A stretch of DNA of 64,000 nt, taken from contig NZ_CP045994.1 of NCBI RefSeq assembly GCF_016899425.1, forward strand, positions 2,790,001 to 2,854,000, read 5' to 3'. The stretch is from Burkholderia sp. MS389. Its GTDB lineage: Bacteria > Pseudomonadota > Gammaproteobacteria > Burkholderiales > Burkholderiaceae. How positions within the stretch are numbered: position 1 is the stretch's first letter; the number at the start of each line of letters is the position of its first letter. Position numbers and translations under genes: made by a program. Shown here piece by piece: positions 8,468-18,490 of the stretch. The notes below the pieces were generated by a model. It did no database searches. It was not told the origin of the DNA and saw only the letters and a program-made list of their open reading frames with translations.

Positions 8468-8496
8468 AAAACGCCGGCCCGAGGGCCGGCGTTTTT
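8468..8496 (+). terminator. Rho-independent terminator
   Basis: AAAACGCCGGCCC, a 2-base turn, GGGCCGGCGTTTTT. The perfect stem has A and T tracts on opposite sides, so it could also serve leftward transcripts. It ends the SIMPL gene. Confidence 0.9.
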
Positions 8497-8577
8497 CATG
8501 TGCATCCGGGTAACCGATGCGCACGCCGATCGCGCGTACATCGATACCGCGTCATGCAGCGACCTCACGCAGCCACT

Positions 8578-9474
8578 TCAAGCAGCCGCATTCGCGTTCG
8601 CCGCGCGACGGCGATACGCCCAGACCATCATCGCGATACCCGCGAGGATCATCGGCAGCGACAGCCACTGCCCCATCGACAGGCCGAGCGCGAGCAGGCC
8701 GAGGAAGTCGTCGGGCTCGCGCGCGAACTCGACCGTGAAACGTGCGAGGCCATAACCGATCAGGAACAGCGCGGATATCGCGCCCATCGGCCGCGGCTTG
8801 CGCGCGAACAGGAACAGCACGAAGAACAGCGCGATGCCCTCGAGCGCGATTTCATAGAGCTGCGAAGGATGGCGCGGCAGCATCTGGTATTGCATGAACA
8901 CGTCGGCGAGATGCCACTTCTCGACGAGTGCCGGATGTTTCGGCAGCCATGCCGCGTCGTCGCGCATCGCCCCCGGGAACAGCATCGCCCACGGCGCCGT
9001 CGGATCGGTCACGCGGCCCCACAGCTCGCCGTTGATGAAATTGCCGAGCCGCCCCGCTGCCAGCCCCAACGGCACCATCGGCGCGACGAAATCGGTGACC
9101 TGCAGCCAGTGCCGCTTGCGCTGCCACGCGAACAGCATCATCGCGAGCGTCACGCCGAGGAAGCCGCCGTGAAACGACATGCCGCCTTCCCACACCTTGA
9201 ACACGTCGAGCGGATGCGAGAAGTAGAAATCGGCCTTGTAGAACAGCACGTAGCCGAGCCGGCCGCCGAGCACGGTGCCGAGCACGCCGTAGAACATCAT
9301 GTCGTCGATGTCCTTCGCGGTCCAGCCCTGCGCGGCGACATACGGCAGCTTCAGGCGGATCCGGCCGACGACGATCGCCGCGATGAAGCCGACGAGATAC
9401 ATGAGGCCGTACCAGCGCACGGCCAGCGGCCCGAGATGGATCGCAACGGGGTCGAAATTCGGGTGAATGATCAT
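8578..9474 (-). CDS. lgt: Prolipoprotein diacylglyceryl transferase
   Basis: Inner-membrane enzyme that moves diacylglycerol from phosphatidylglycerol to the lipobox cysteine of prelipoproteins. The 298 residues hold about seven hydrophobic segments. Family signatures: [12 protein letters not shown] near 19-30, [13 protein letters not shown] near 95-107 including the essential histidine, and the Lgt box [17 protein letters not shown] near 141-157. RHPSQLYE near 205 is also typical. It is transcribed away from the LysR gene at 9564-10478 and toward the SIMPL gene. Confidence 0.96.
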   Translation of the reverse strand: MIIHPNFDPVAIHLGPLAVRWYGLMYLVGFIAAIVVGRIRLKLPYVAAQGWTAKDIDDMMFYGVLGTVLGGRLGYVLFYKADFYFSHPLDVFKVWEGGMSFHGGFLGVTLAMMLFAWQRKRHWLQVTDFVAPMVPLGLAAGRLGNFINGELWGRVTDPTAPWAMLFPGAMRDDAAWLPKHPALVEKWHLADVFMQYQMLPRHPSQLYEIALEGIALFFVLFLFARKPRPMGAISALFLIGYGLARFTVEFAREPDDFLGLLALGLSMGQWLSLPMILAGIAMMVWAYRRRAANANAAA

Positions 9475-9563
9475 GGGTTAGCGAAGAAGTTTTCGAATAC
9501 GGTACGGCCGTCGCACACGTGCAGGACCGCGCGTTGGACGGCGCCCGCGCGCCATCGTTCACG

Positions 9564-10478
9564 TCACGCGGCCGGACCCTGCGCGCGCACGACGTCGATG
9601 AAGCCGGCGAGCACGGGGCTCACGTCGCCGGTGCGCCACACGAGGCCCGTCTCGACGACCGGCGCGTGACCGGCGAGCGGCCGGTAGACCACGCCGGTGC
9701 GCCGCAGGTTACGCAGCGATTGCGGCACCAGTGCGACGCCCATGCCGGCCGACACGAGGCTGACGATCGTCTGCATCTGGATCGCCTCCTGGCCGATGCG
9801 CGGAGTTTCCCCCGCCGCGCCGTAGCAGCCCGTAATGATGTCATAAAAGCCGGGCGCCAAACGGCGCGGAAAGATCACGAGCGGAAACGCGGCGACGTCG
9901 GCGAGCTGCACGGGCTCGTCCTCGGGCGCGTCGGACGCCCCGGCCGGCATCGCGACCACCAGCGGCTCGCGCACGACGGGCAGGTACGACAGCCCGGCCG
10001 CGTGGCGCGGCGGCACGGGCGGAATGATAAGCCCGGCGTCGATGCGCCCGGCGACGAGTTCGTCGATCTGCACGTCGCTCGTCGCTTCCGTGAGCTGCAG
10101 CCGCACCTGCGGATAGCGCGCGCCGAACGCGCGCAGCAATGACGGCAGCAGCCCGTAATCGGCGGTCGACACGAACGCGAGCGACAGCGAGCCGGCCTCG
10201 CCGCGCGCGAGCCGCCGCGCCATCGGCGGCAGCGCATCGGCCGACGCGAGCAGCCGGCGCACCTCCGGCAGCAGCGCCGCGCCGACCGCCGTCAGCGCGA
10301 CCGAGCGCTTGGTGCGCACGAACAGCGCGACGCCGAGCGCGTCCTCGAGCGCGCGGATCGCCTGCGACAACGGCGGCTGCGTCATCGACAGCCGCTCGGC
10401 CGCGCGGCCGAAATGGCGCTCGTCGGCGACGGTCGCGAAATAGCGCCACTGGCGCAGGTCGGGGATCGGATCGGCCAT
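9564..10478 (-). CDS. LysR-family transcriptional regulator
   Basis: 304 residues from the ATG at 10478. The N-terminal winged helix reads [39 protein letters not shown], followed by the LysR effector-binding domain ([24 protein letters not shown]). An in-frame ATG further upstream would add 56 residues with no family match. It diverges from ilvD with only 136 bases between the starts, the classical layout in which a LysR protein controls its neighbour and itself. Control of ilvD is therefore a reasonable guess, not shown. Confidence 0.9.
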   Translation of the reverse strand: MADPIPDLRQWRYFATVADERHFGRAAERLSMTQPPLSQAIRALEDALGVALFVRTKRSVALTAVGAALLPEVRRLLASADALPPMARRLARGEAGSLSLAFVSTADYGLLPSLLRAFGARYPQVRLQLTEATSDVQIDELVAGRIDAGLIIPPVPPRHAAGLSYLPVVREPLVVAMPAGASDAPEDEPVQLADVAAFPLVIFPRRLAPGFYDIITGCYGAAGETPRIGQEAIQMQTIVSLVSAGMGVALVPQSLRNLRRTGVVYRPLAGHAPVVETGLVWRTGDVSPVLAGFIDVVRAQGPAA

Positions 10479-10614
10479 GCTCGACTCATTCGTAAAACGA
10501 CTTAATAGGCGACAAATAATATATTGGACATCCCAGAACGGAAACTCCATGCTTGATCGACCCACCCGGCGCACTGTTCGCGCCGGCGTCGCCAAAACAA
10601 CGATGGAGCTCCCC

Positions 10615-12288
10615 ATGTCGTACAACCGCCGCTCTAAAAACATCACGCAAGGCGTGGCCCGTTCGCCGAACCGCTCGATGTACTACGCGCTCGGCTACCA
10701 GAAGGACGATTTCGACAAGCCGATGATCGGCATCGCGAACGGCCATTCGACGATCACGCCGTGCAATTCCGGCCTGCAGCGGCTGTCGGACGCGGCGGTC
10801 GACGCCGTGAAGGCGGCCGGCGCGAACCCGCAGATCTTCGGCACGCCGACGATTTCGGACGGCATGTCGATGGGCACCGAAGGGATGAAGTACTCGCTCG
10901 TGTCGCGCGAAGTGATCGCCGACTGCATCGAAACCTGCGTGCAGGGCCAGTGGATGGACGGCGTGGTAGTCGTCGGCGGCTGCGACAAGAACATGCCGGG
11001 CGGCATGATCGCGCTCGCGCGCCTGAACGTGCCGGGCATCTACGTGTACGGCGGCACGATCCGCCCCGGCAACTGGAAGGGCCGGGACCTGACGATCGTG
11101 TCGTCGTTCGAGGCCGTCGGCGAATTCACCGCGGGCCGGATGTCGCAGGAGGATTTCGAAGGCGTCGAGAAGAACGCGTGCCCGACGTCGGGTTCGTGCG
11201 GCGGCATGTACACCGCGAACACGATGAGCTCGTCGTTCGAGGCGCTCGGGATGTCGCTGCTGTATTCGTCGACGATGGCGAATCCCGACCAGGAGAAAGT
11301 CGATTCGGCCGCCGAATCGGCGCGCGTGCTGGTCGAGGCCGTGAAACGCGACCTGAAGCCGCGCGACATCATCACGAAGAAATCGATCGAGAACGCGGTG
11401 TCGGTGATCATGGCCACCGGCGGCTCGACCAATGCGGTGCTGCACTATCTCGCGATCGCGCACGCGGCCGAGGTCGACTGGACGATCGACGACTTCGAAC
11501 GCATCCGCAAGCGGGTACCGGTGATCTGCGACCTGAAGCCGTCGGGACAGTACGTCGCGACCGACCTGCACCGGGCCGGCGGGATTCCGCAGGTGCTGAA
11601 GATCCTGCTCGATGCGGGGCTGCTGCACGGCGACTGCATGACGATCACCGGCCGCACGATCGCCGACGAGCTGAAGGACGTGCCGGCCGCGCCGCGCGCG
11701 GATCAGGACGTGATCTTTCCGATCGACCGCGCGCTGTACAAGGAAGGCCATCTGGCGATCCTGAAGGGCAATCTCGCGGAAGACGGCGCGGTCGCGAAAA
11801 TCACCGGCCTGAAAAACCCGGTGATCACGGGCCCGGCGCGCGTGTTCGACGACGAGCAGAGCGCGATGGATGCGATCCTCGGCGACCGGATCCGGGCGGG
11901 CGACATCCTCGTGCTGCGCTACCTCGGCCCGCAGGGCGGCCCCGGCATGCCGGAAATGCTCGCACCGACGTCCGCGATCATCGGCAAGGGGCTTGGCGAA
12001 TCGGTCGGCTTCATCACGGACGGCCGCTTCTCGGGCGGCACCTGGGGCATGGTGGTCGGCCACGTCGCGCCGGAGGCGTTCGTCGGCGGCACGATCGCAC
12101 TGGTGCAGGAAGGCGATTCGATCACGATCGACGCGCACCGGCTGCTGCTGCAACTGAACGTCGACGATGCGGAACTCGCACGCCGCCGCGCCGCGTGGCG
12201 GCAGCCCGCGCCGCGCTATACGCGCGGCGTGCTCGCGAAATTCGCGGCGCTTGCCCGGCCGGCGAACCAAGGGGCGGTCACGGGTTGA
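10615..12288 (+). CDS. ilvD: Dihydroxy-acid dehydratase
   Basis: Converts 2,3-dihydroxy-isovalerate (or methylvalerate) to the 2-keto acid in valine, isoleucine and pantothenate synthesis. 557 residues. Fe-S ligands and catalytic blocks: TPCNSGL near 45, [13 protein letters not shown] near 118, and [18 protein letters not shown] near 190; also [14 protein letters not shown] and the C-terminal [21 protein letters not shown]. The start at 10615 ([13 protein letters not shown]) fits the family; an in-frame ATG four codons earlier is possible. The cluster type (2Fe-2S or 4Fe-4S) cannot be settled by eye. Confidence 0.96.
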   Translation: MSYNRRSKNITQGVARSPNRSMYYALGYQKDDFDKPMIGIANGHSTITPCNSGLQRLSDAAVDAVKAAGANPQIFGTPTISDGMSMGTEGMKYSLVSREVIADCIETCVQGQWMDGVVVVGGCDKNMPGGMIALARLNVPGIYVYGGTIRPGNWKGRDLTIVSSFEAVGEFTAGRMSQEDFEGVEKNACPTSGSCGGMYTANTMSSSFEALGMSLLYSSTMANPDQEKVDSAAESARVLVEAVKRDLKPRDIITKKSIENAVSVIMATGGSTNAVLHYLAIAHAAEVDWTIDDFERIRKRVPVICDLKPSGQYVATDLHRAGGIPQVLKILLDAGLLHGDCMTITGRTIADELKDVPAAPRADQDVIFPIDRALYKEGHLAILKGNLAEDGAVAKITGLKNPVITGPARVFDDEQSAMDAILGDRIRAGDILVLRYLGPQGGPGMPEMLAPTSAIIGKGLGESVGFITDGRFSGGTWGMVVGHVAPEAFVGGTIALVQEGDSITIDAHRLLLQLNVDDAELARRRAAWRQPAPRYTRGVLAKFAALARPANQGAVTG

Positions 12289-12413
12289 GGCAGGGCACCA
12301 TCTCATGCGACCCCGATAAACGGGCCACCGGGGGAACGCGCAAAACGTGCTTCCCCTTTGCTTCTATAATGCGCGGACCATGAAGCCGGCCATCCCCGCC
12401 GGCGGAGAACCGC

Positions 12414-12740
12414 ATGAAACAGACGATATTGCGCGTGCTGCTCGCGACGCTGCTGACCGGCGGCGCGGCGGCGGCGCGCGCCGACCAGGCCGACGGGCTC
12501 GCGCTCGCGCAGCGCAAGAACTGCATGGCCTGCCATGCGATCGGCAAGCCGCTGATGGGTCCGTCGTTCCACGACATCGCCGGCAAGTACGCGACGCGCA
12601 ACGACGCCGCCGATTATCTTGCGCAATCGATAGTGAAAGGCAGCGTCGGCGTATGGGGCAGCGTGCCGATGCCCGCCAACACGCAACTGACGGGCACCGA
12701 AGCCCGCACGCTCGCCCAGTGGGTGCTGTCGGTTCGCTGA
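12414..12740 (+). CDS. Small periplasmic c-type cytochrome
   Basis: 108-residue monohaem cytochrome of class I (c551/c552-like). A signal peptide is probably cleaved near residue 23 (ARA-DQ). The haem site is CMACH (residues 37-41), with Met86 in SVPMPAN as the likely sixth ligand, and PLMGPSFHDIAGKYA is typical of this group. A good -10 element TATAAT lies at 12365-12370. It would shuttle electrons in the periplasm, but the partner oxidase or dehydrogenase is not in this window. Confidence 0.92.
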   Translation: MKQTILRVLLATLLTGGAAAARADQADGLALAQRKNCMACHAIGKPLMGPSFHDIAGKYATRNDAADYLAQSIVKGSVGVWGSVPMPANTQLTGTEARTLAQWVLSVR

Positions 12741-12885
12741 ATCGGATATCCGCGCGACGCACCGACGCGGTGTGCAGGGCGTGGCAGGCAGGCAACCGCG
12801 TACCGCCCGACCGGCGGCACATCACCGCCGGCTTCGCAGGCCCTTACTGGACCGCCCCCTTTTCACCGCCGCGAGCGATTGCCGT

Positions 12886-13641
12886 TCAGCCGGAGTGACC
12901 GGCGCGGCGGCGGGCGATCTCTTCATCGACCGCATCGCGTACCCAGTCCATCACCTCTGTTTCCAGCGCGAGGGCGACTTCGCGCGTGACCTGGCCGACC
13001 AGCCAGGCCGAATGCTCGTGCAGCGCATCGCGACAACGCGCTTCGATGGCCTCGCGCCCCGGCCCGGTCAGATAGTTCGTCAGGCGATTGCGAAGCCGTT
13101 CGGCGATGTGCTGCGCATCTTCCGGCGTCAGCGCGGCGGCGTCCGATGCTTCCGGTTGCAGCGCTGCGCTCGGCAGGACCGCCTCCGGCATTGCCGCGTC
13201 CGGCGCGTGCCCGGCCGCTTCGTGCGCAATCGGAGCGAACGTGTGCTGCGGCAGACCGTCTTCGACCAGCGACGAGCGCAGCGGCGCCGTCATCACCGCC
13301 ACCTCTTCGGCAACTACGTGCTCCGATGCGCCGGGTCCGGCCGGCGCATCGGTGTCGCCCGCAGCGGCGGCCATCGCCACGTCGCCCGGCAGTTCGACGG
13401 TCGGCACGTGCGGTGTCGGCACGGGTTCGACCACGACGGAATCGGGGTCGGCTTCGGTTTGACGGGATTCGGCCGGCGCGGCCGCGGCGGCGCCCGGTGC
13501 GATCACGTCGGTGAGCACCGGAATCGCCGCGCTTCCGTGCGGCCCGGGTGCGGCAGACGCGGGCGAGCGCGCCGGCGCCGGCTTGCCGGGCACCAGCACG
13601 TCGGTCAGCGTCGGGATCGAGGATGAATCGGCTTCTGTCAC
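12886..13641 (-). CDS. DUF2486-family protein
   Basis: 251 residues, largely low-complexity Ala/Pro/Asp/Glu. The N-terminus carries a repeated short motif: IPTLTDVLVPGKPAP at about 9-23 and IPVLTDVIAPGAAAA at about 40-54. The ordered C-terminus (residues 155-250) is helical (PEDAQHIAERLRNRLTNYLTGPGREAIEARCRDALHEH) and resembles a DUF2486-type region known next to holC in Burkholderia. It starts 25 bases after holC ends and probably shares its transcript. Function unknown. Confidence 0.7.
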   Translation of the reverse strand: MTEADSSSIPTLTDVLVPGKPAPARSPASAAPGPHGSAAIPVLTDVIAPGAAAAAPAESRQTEADPDSVVVEPVPTPHVPTVELPGDVAMAAAAGDTDAPAGPGASEHVVAEEVAVMTAPLRSSLVEDGLPQHTFAPIAHEAAGHAPDAAMPEAVLPSAALQPEASDAAALTPEDAQHIAERLRNRLTNYLTGPGREAIEARCRDALHEHSAWLVGQVTREVALALETEVMDWVRDAVDEEIARRRAGHSG

Positions 13642-13666
13642 GGGAACACTCCGTCGACGGTTGCGG

Positions 13667-14083
13667 CTAGCCGCCCTGCTTGTAGTTGTTCAGCGCGTAG
13701 CCGCGGTCGCGGTAGAACCGGTAGCGGTCGCGGCCCGCGGCCAGCTCGTCCGGCGCGTTGCCGACCACTTCGAGCAGGCGCTCGAAGCGGGCGAACTGCG
13801 CGGGCACGGTCGCGCCGAGGTTCAGCAGCACGTGATGATGCGGCGCGCGGTCGAGATCGGCGGCCAGCACGATCGGCGTACCGGCTGCGTGCTCGCTGTC
13901 GACGCCGCAATGCGGGATGAAATCGAGCGGCGAGAACGTCCAGAGCCGCTCGTCGAGCGCGCGCAGGCGCGCGGGCTCGGCGAGCACGACGACTGGCTGC
14001 CCGGCCAGATAGGCCTTGCGCAGCAGCCGGCACGCGTACGCGAGCGAATCGCCGACGTTCGAGTGGAAATCGATCCGCGTCAT
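13667..14083 (-). CDS. holC: DNA polymerase III chi subunit
   Basis: Clamp-loader accessory subunit that links the replisome to SSB through the SSB C-terminal tail. 138 residues with the family order TRIDFHSNVGDSLAYACRLLRKAYLAGQPVVV, WTFSPLDFIPHC near 49-60, and a C-terminal helix (QFARFERLLEVVGN). It follows pepA by 34 bases on the same strand, the normal proteobacterial pepA-holC order. Confidence 0.93.
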   Translation of the reverse strand: MTRIDFHSNVGDSLAYACRLLRKAYLAGQPVVVLAEPARLRALDERLWTFSPLDFIPHCGVDSEHAAGTPIVLAADLDRAPHHHVLLNLGATVPAQFARFERLLEVVGNAPDELAAGRDRYRFYRDRGYALNNYKQGG

Positions 14084-14117
14084 TGCCCGCGCACCCGCGG
14101 CGTCGTCAGCCCCGCCA

Positions 14118-15629
14118 TCACTGGCCGGCGCGGTCGATCAGGAACTGCGCGAGCAGCGGCACCGGACGCCCCGTCGCGCCCTTCGCGGCACCGCCCTTCC
14201 ATGCGGTGCCCGCGATGTCGAGGTGAGCCCACGGATAGCTGTCGGTGAAGCGCGACAGGAAGCATGCGGCCGTCACGGCGCCGGCCGGACGCCCGCCGAT
14301 GTTCGCGAGATCCGCGAAATTCGACTTCAGCTGATCCTGGTATTCGTCGTCGAGCGGCATGCGCCATGCCGGGTCGTTCGCCTCGCGCGATGCGTCGAGC
14401 AGTTCGCCCGCGAGCGCGTCGTTGGTCGAGAACAGCCCGCTGTTGTGGCCGCCCAGCGCGATCACGCACGCGCCCGTCAGCGTCGCGACGTCGATCACGG
14501 CGGCCGGCTTGAAGCGCTCGGCATACGTGAGTGCGTCGCACAGGATCAGGCGGCCTTCGGCGTCGGTGTTCAGGACCTCGATCGTCAGCCCCTTCATGCT
14601 GGTGACGATGTCGCCCGGCTTCGTCGCGTTGCCGCCCGGCATGTTCTCGCAGGTCGGCACGATCGCGACGACGTTGATCTTCAGGCCCATCTCGGCGACC
14701 GCGCGGATCGTGCCGAGCACCGAGCCCGCGCCGCACATGTCGTACTTCATCTCGTCCATGCCTTCGCCCGGCTTCAGCGAGATGCCGCCCGTATCGAACG
14801 TGATGCCCTTGCCGACCAGCACGACCGGCGCGGCCTTCGCGGCGCCGCCCTGGTAGTGCAGCACGATGAACTGCGGCGGCTCGACCGATGCGCGCGCGAC
14901 CGACAGGAACGACCCCATCTTCAGCGCCTGGATCTGCTTGAGCCCGAGCACTTCGGCCTTCAGGCCCCAATCCTTCGCGATCTGCTTCGCGGTGTTGCCC
15001 AGGTAGGTCGGCGTGCAGACGTTGCCCGGCAGGTTGCCGAGGTCGCGGGTCAGATCCATCCCGTTCGCGAGCGCGACGGCCTGCTTGATCGCGACCTTCG
15101 CGGCCTTTTCGTCGGCCGGATCGACGCTGAACACGACGCGCTTGAGCGTGTGCGACGCCGGTTCCGGCTTGCTCTTCATCTGCGTGAAGCGGTACGTCTC
15201 GTTGCGCAGCGCGAGGATCGCGGCGCGCACGCCCCAGTCGGAGCTGCGCTCGTCGACCGGCAGTTGCGCGAGCGAGAACGTGACCTGGACGACCTTGGTC
15301 GCCAGCAGCGCGCGCCACGCGGCCGTCACCGCATCGTTGTAGGCTTTCTGATTGAAAGCATCCTGCTTGCCGAGCCCGACGAGCAGCACGCGCGACGCGC
15401 CGATGCCCGATACTTCGTGCAGGAACAGCGTCTTGCCGCGCTTGCCGTCCATGTCGCCGGCCTTCACCACGCGCGAGATCAGCCCCTTGGTGGCCGTGTC
15501 GATGTCGAGCGCCGCGCCCGACAGCGTCTGCGCCTCGAAGATGCCGAGCACGATGCAGTCGGACTTCCCGGTCAGGAACCCCTTGGCTTCGCCTTTGCTC
15601 CAATCACAGCCTTTTATGCTAAAGTCCAT
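14118..15629 (-). CDS. pepA: Leucyl aminopeptidase (M17)
   Basis: Dimetal aminopeptidase that removes N-terminal residues; E. coli PepA also binds DNA in Xer recombination and carAB control. 503 residues. The C-terminal catalytic domain shows [27 protein letters not shown] near 255-282 with metal ligands Lys and Asp, and [18 protein letters not shown] near 345-362. The N-terminal domain is typical of M17 enzymes. It is divergent from lptF with 122 bases between, and upstream of holC. DNA-binding moonlighting here is only by analogy. Confidence 0.95.
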   Translation of the reverse strand: MDFSIKGCDWSKGEAKGFLTGKSDCIVLGIFEAQTLSGAALDIDTATKGLISRVVKAGDMDGKRGKTLFLHEVSGIGASRVLLVGLGKQDAFNQKAYNDAVTAAWRALLATKVVQVTFSLAQLPVDERSSDWGVRAAILALRNETYRFTQMKSKPEPASHTLKRVVFSVDPADEKAAKVAIKQAVALANGMDLTRDLGNLPGNVCTPTYLGNTAKQIAKDWGLKAEVLGLKQIQALKMGSFLSVARASVEPPQFIVLHYQGGAAKAAPVVLVGKGITFDTGGISLKPGEGMDEMKYDMCGAGSVLGTIRAVAEMGLKINVVAIVPTCENMPGGNATKPGDIVTSMKGLTIEVLNTDAEGRLILCDALTYAERFKPAAVIDVATLTGACVIALGGHNSGLFSTNDALAGELLDASREANDPAWRMPLDDEYQDQLKSNFADLANIGGRPAGAVTAACFLSRFTDSYPWAHLDIAGTAWKGGAAKGATGRPVPLLAQFLIDRAGQ

Positions 15630-15751
15630 CGCGCTTGTCCTCGGATAAAATCTGGGCTAAGGATGAAAGCCGCAATTATCCGCTATTTTTCCCGTGGCGG
15701 CGCGAGCGCCCCACCACGCGTGCGCAGCCTCCCGCCCTCTTCTCATCAAGA

Positions 15752-16846
15752 ATGATCTTCGAACGCTCCCTCCAGCGCGAGCTTGCGTATACGGCTGGCG
15801 CCGTGTTCATGGTGCTGCTCACGATCATGCTCACGACGATGATGATTCGCATCGTCGGCTACGCCGCGTCCGGCGAAATCGATCCGCGGGACGTGCTCGT
15901 GCTGATCGGCCTGACCGTGATCGGCTATCTCGCCGTGATGCTGGTCGTCACGCTGTTCGTGTCGATCCTGTTCGTGCTGACCCGGTGGTACCGGGACTCC
16001 GAAATGGTCGTGTGGCTCGCGTCTGGCGTGAGCCTCACCCGCCTCATCAAGCCAATAGGCGTGTTCGCCGCGCCGATCATCCTGCTGATCACGTTCTTCG
16101 CGTTCGTCGGCTGGCCGTGGTCGAACCAGCAGAGCAAGCTGATCAAGGCGCGCTTCCAGCAGCGCGACGAAATCTCGCTGCTCGCGCCCGGCCAGTTCCG
16201 CGAATCGGCCGCGAACCATCGGGTGTTCTTCATCGAGAAGATGTCGCCCGACCAGAGCAAGGTGCAGAACGTCTTCGTCACGTCGACGGAAAACGGCAAG
16301 CTCAACGTGGTCGTGTCGCAAACCGGCCATACGGAAACCTCGAAGGACGGCGATCGCTTCGTCGTCCTCGAGGACGGCCGCCGCTACGACGGTACGCCCG
16401 GCCAGCCGAACTTCAAGATCATGGAGTTCGAGCGCTACGGCGTGAAGATCACGAGCAAGCCGGTCGTCAACGTGCAGACCACCAACAGCACGCCCACGCC
16501 CGACCTGCTGCGCAACCCGACGCGCGACAACCTCGCGGAATTCGCATGGCGCGCGGGGCTGCCGCTGATCGCGATCAACCTGATGGTGCTCGGCATCCCA
16601 CTCTCGTACCAGAACCCGCGCCGCAGCCGCACGATCAACCTCGTGATGGCCGTGCTGATCTACCTCACGTACTCGAACCTGCTGAACGTCGTGCAGGCGC
16701 AGATCGAGCAGGGCAAGATGTCGTTCGGCGTCGGTCTGGTCGGCCTGCACGTGCTCGTCGCGGCGATCGTCGCATTCATTTTCTGGTTGCGCGTGCGCAA
16801 TCGTCCGCTGTTGACACGCGCGCTGTTCGGCCGCTCGGGAGCATGA
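15752..16846 (+). CDS. lptF: LPS export permease LptF
   Basis: One of the two half-permeases of the LptB2FGC complex, which extracts lipopolysaccharide from the inner membrane. The ATG at 15752 gives 364 residues and the expected N-terminus MIFERSLQRELAYTAGAVF. Three hydrophobic segments precede a periplasmic beta-jellyroll domain (about 130-260, SKVQNVFVTSTENGKLNVVV), and three follow (IAINLMVLGIPLSYQNPRRS). The ATG of lptG follows the lptF stop after three bases. An in-frame ATG at 15635 was rejected because it adds a polar, non-family extension. Confidence 0.95.
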   Translation: MIFERSLQRELAYTAGAVFMVLLTIMLTTMMIRIVGYAASGEIDPRDVLVLIGLTVIGYLAVMLVVTLFVSILFVLTRWYRDSEMVVWLASGVSLTRLIKPIGVFAAPIILLITFFAFVGWPWSNQQSKLIKARFQQRDEISLLAPGQFRESAANHRVFFIEKMSPDQSKVQNVFVTSTENGKLNVVVSQTGHTETSKDGDRFVVLEDGRRYDGTPGQPNFKIMEFERYGVKITSKPVVNVQTTNSTPTPDLLRNPTRDNLAEFAWRAGLPLIAINLMVLGIPLSYQNPRRSRTINLVMAVLIYLTYSNLLNVVQAQIEQGKMSFGVGLVGLHVLVAAIVAFIFWLRVRNRPLLTRALFGRSGA

Positions 16847-16849
16847 TCG

Positions 16850-17998
16850 ATGCGGCTCTATGAAAAGTACTTCGCGCGGCAAATTTACGTCACGTTCGTC
16901 TTCATCCTGTTCGCGTTCTCCGGTCTGTTCTTCTTCTTCGACCTGATCAGCGAACTGAATTCGGTCGGGCACGGCAACTACAAGTTCGGCTACGCGGTGC
17001 TGCGCGTCGCGCTGCAGACGCCGTCGCGCTTCTACGAGATCATCCCGGTCGCCGCGCTGATCAGCGCGATCTACGTGTTCGCGCAAATGGCCGCGAACTC
17101 GGAATTCACGATCTTCCGCGTGTCGGGCCTCGCGACCAACCAGGCGCTGCGCTCGCTGCTGAAGATCGGCGTGCCGCTCGTGATCGTCACCTACCTGATC
17201 GGCGAATTCGTCGGCCCGTACGCCGACCAGTTGTCCGAACGCGTGCGGCTGCAGGCGCTCGGCGCATCGGTGTCGTCGAACTTCCAGTCGGGCGTGTGGG
17301 TGAAGGACACGCTCGCGGCCCGCGAGAACGGCGAGCAGGTCACGCGCTTCGTCAACGTCGGCAGCCTGTCGCCCGACTCGACGATCAGCAACGTGCGCAT
17401 CTACGAATTCGACTCGAAATTCCAGCTGCAGAACGTGCGGATCGCGCAGACCGGCCGCTACGAGCCGCCCGGCCACTGGCTGCTGACGGGCGTCACCGAA
17501 ACCGAGCTGACGCCGATCAAGCCGATCAGCGGCCAGCCGGCCGATGCGCTGAACCCCGTGTACCGGTCGCAGCAGGTGTCGCTGCCCGAATACCGGCTGC
17601 GGTCCGACCTGACGCCGCAGATTCTGTCGGTGCTGCTCGTGTCGCCGGAGCGCATGTCGATCATCAACCTGTTCCGCTACATCCAGCACTTGCGCGAAAA
17701 CCAGCAGGACACGCAGCGCTACGACATCGCGCTGTGGCGCAAGCTGCTGTATCCGTTCGCGGTGTTCGTGATGCTCGTGCTGTCGCTGCCGTTCGCGTAT
17801 CTGCACACGCGGGCCGGCGTGGTCGGCGTGAAGGTGTTCGGCGGCATCATGCTCGGCATGAGCTTCCAGCTGCTCAACACGCTGTTCTCGCACATCGGCA
17901 CGCTGAACACGTGGCCCGCGCCGCTCACCGCCGCGACGCCGGGCCTCATCTATCTCGCGCTCGGCCTGTTCGCGCTCAAATGGGTCGACCGGCACTGA
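16850..17998 (+). CDS. lptG: LPS export permease LptG
   Basis: Partner half-permease of LptF. 382 residues with the same architecture: three N-terminal membrane segments (VTFVFILFAFSGLFFFFDLISEL), a periplasmic jellyroll domain about 130-270, and three C-terminal segments (LYPFAVFVMLVLSLPFAYLHTRAGVVGVKVFGG). RLYEKYFARQIY at the start is typical of betaproteobacterial LptG. It is coupled to lptF. Confidence 0.95.
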   Translation: MRLYEKYFARQIYVTFVFILFAFSGLFFFFDLISELNSVGHGNYKFGYAVLRVALQTPSRFYEIIPVAALISAIYVFAQMAANSEFTIFRVSGLATNQALRSLLKIGVPLVIVTYLIGEFVGPYADQLSERVRLQALGASVSSNFQSGVWVKDTLAARENGEQVTRFVNVGSLSPDSTISNVRIYEFDSKFQLQNVRIAQTGRYEPPGHWLLTGVTETELTPIKPISGQPADALNPVYRSQQVSLPEYRLRSDLTPQILSVLLVSPERMSIINLFRYIQHLRENQQDTQRYDIALWRKLLYPFAVFVMLVLSLPFAYLHTRAGVVGVKVFGGIMLGMSFQLLNTLFSHIGTLNTWPAPLTAATPGLIYLALGLFALKWVDRH

Positions 17999-18025
17999 GC
18001 GCCGCGTCGCGACGGAGGCTTCGAC

Positions 18026-18406
18026 ATGCATTCGCACGGTATCGTCCTGTTCGGCCACGGCGCCCGCGACCCGCGCTGGGCCGAGCCGTTCGAGCGGCTC
18101 GCCGCGCGGCTGCGCGGCGCCTCCCCGGCCGCGCAGGTGTCGCTCGCGTTCCTCGAACTGATGACGCCGTCGCTCGGTGAGGCCGTGGCCGCGCAAGTCG
18201 CGGCCGGCTGCGCGCGCATCACCGTGGTGCCCGTATTCTTCGGCCAGGGCGGCCATGTCCGCCGCGACCTGCCGCAGCTCGTCGACGCATGCCGCGCCGC
18301 GCATCCGGGCGTCGAGATCCGTTGCGCGACGGCGGTCGGCGAAGACGACGGCGTGCTCGACGCGGTCGCGCGCTATTGCATCGAGCAGGTCGGCGACGAC
18401 ACGTAG
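18026..18406 (+). CDS. cbiX: Short CbiX-type sirohydrochlorin chelatase
   Basis: 126 residues, the size of single-domain CbiXS/SirB-like chelatases, which put cobalt or iron into sirohydrochlorin. Conserved histidines: His11 in GIVLFGHGARDPRW, and the one in VVPVFFGQGGHVRRDLP near residue 77. It ends just before a bidirectional terminator facing cobA, whose product is the substrate precursor of sirohydrochlorin. Given the cys genes next door, ferrochelation for sirohaem is as likely as cobalt insertion. Confidence 0.85.
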   Translation: MHSHGIVLFGHGARDPRWAEPFERLAARLRGASPAAQVSLAFLELMTPSLGEAVAAQVAAGCARITVVPVFFGQGGHVRRDLPQLVDACRAAHPGVEIRCATAVGEDDGVLDAVARYCIEQVGDDT

Positions 18407-18429
18407 CAGCCGGCGCATTCGTCGTACCC

Positions 18430-18468
18430 AACGAAAAAGCGCCGGCATCTGCCAGCGCTTTTTTCGTT
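18430..18468. terminator. Bidirectional terminator between cbiX and cobA
   Basis: ACGAAAAAGCGC, an internal loop, GCGCTTTTTTCGTT. The stem has an A tract on the left and a T tract on the right, so it can terminate both converging genes. Confidence 0.85.
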
Positions 18469-18490
18469 TGGGACTGCGTTCGAGCCGCGC

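Noticed and set aside
12342..12370. Full sigma-70 promoter for the cytochrome gene
   Set aside because: The -10 TATAAT is good, but no acceptable -35 lies 16-18 bases upstream.
15746..18448. 900-codon open frame on the minus strand opposite lptF, lptG and cbiX
   Set aside because: Arg/His/Asp-rich shadow typical of high-G+C coding DNA. The opposite strand has clear LptFG and CbiX families.
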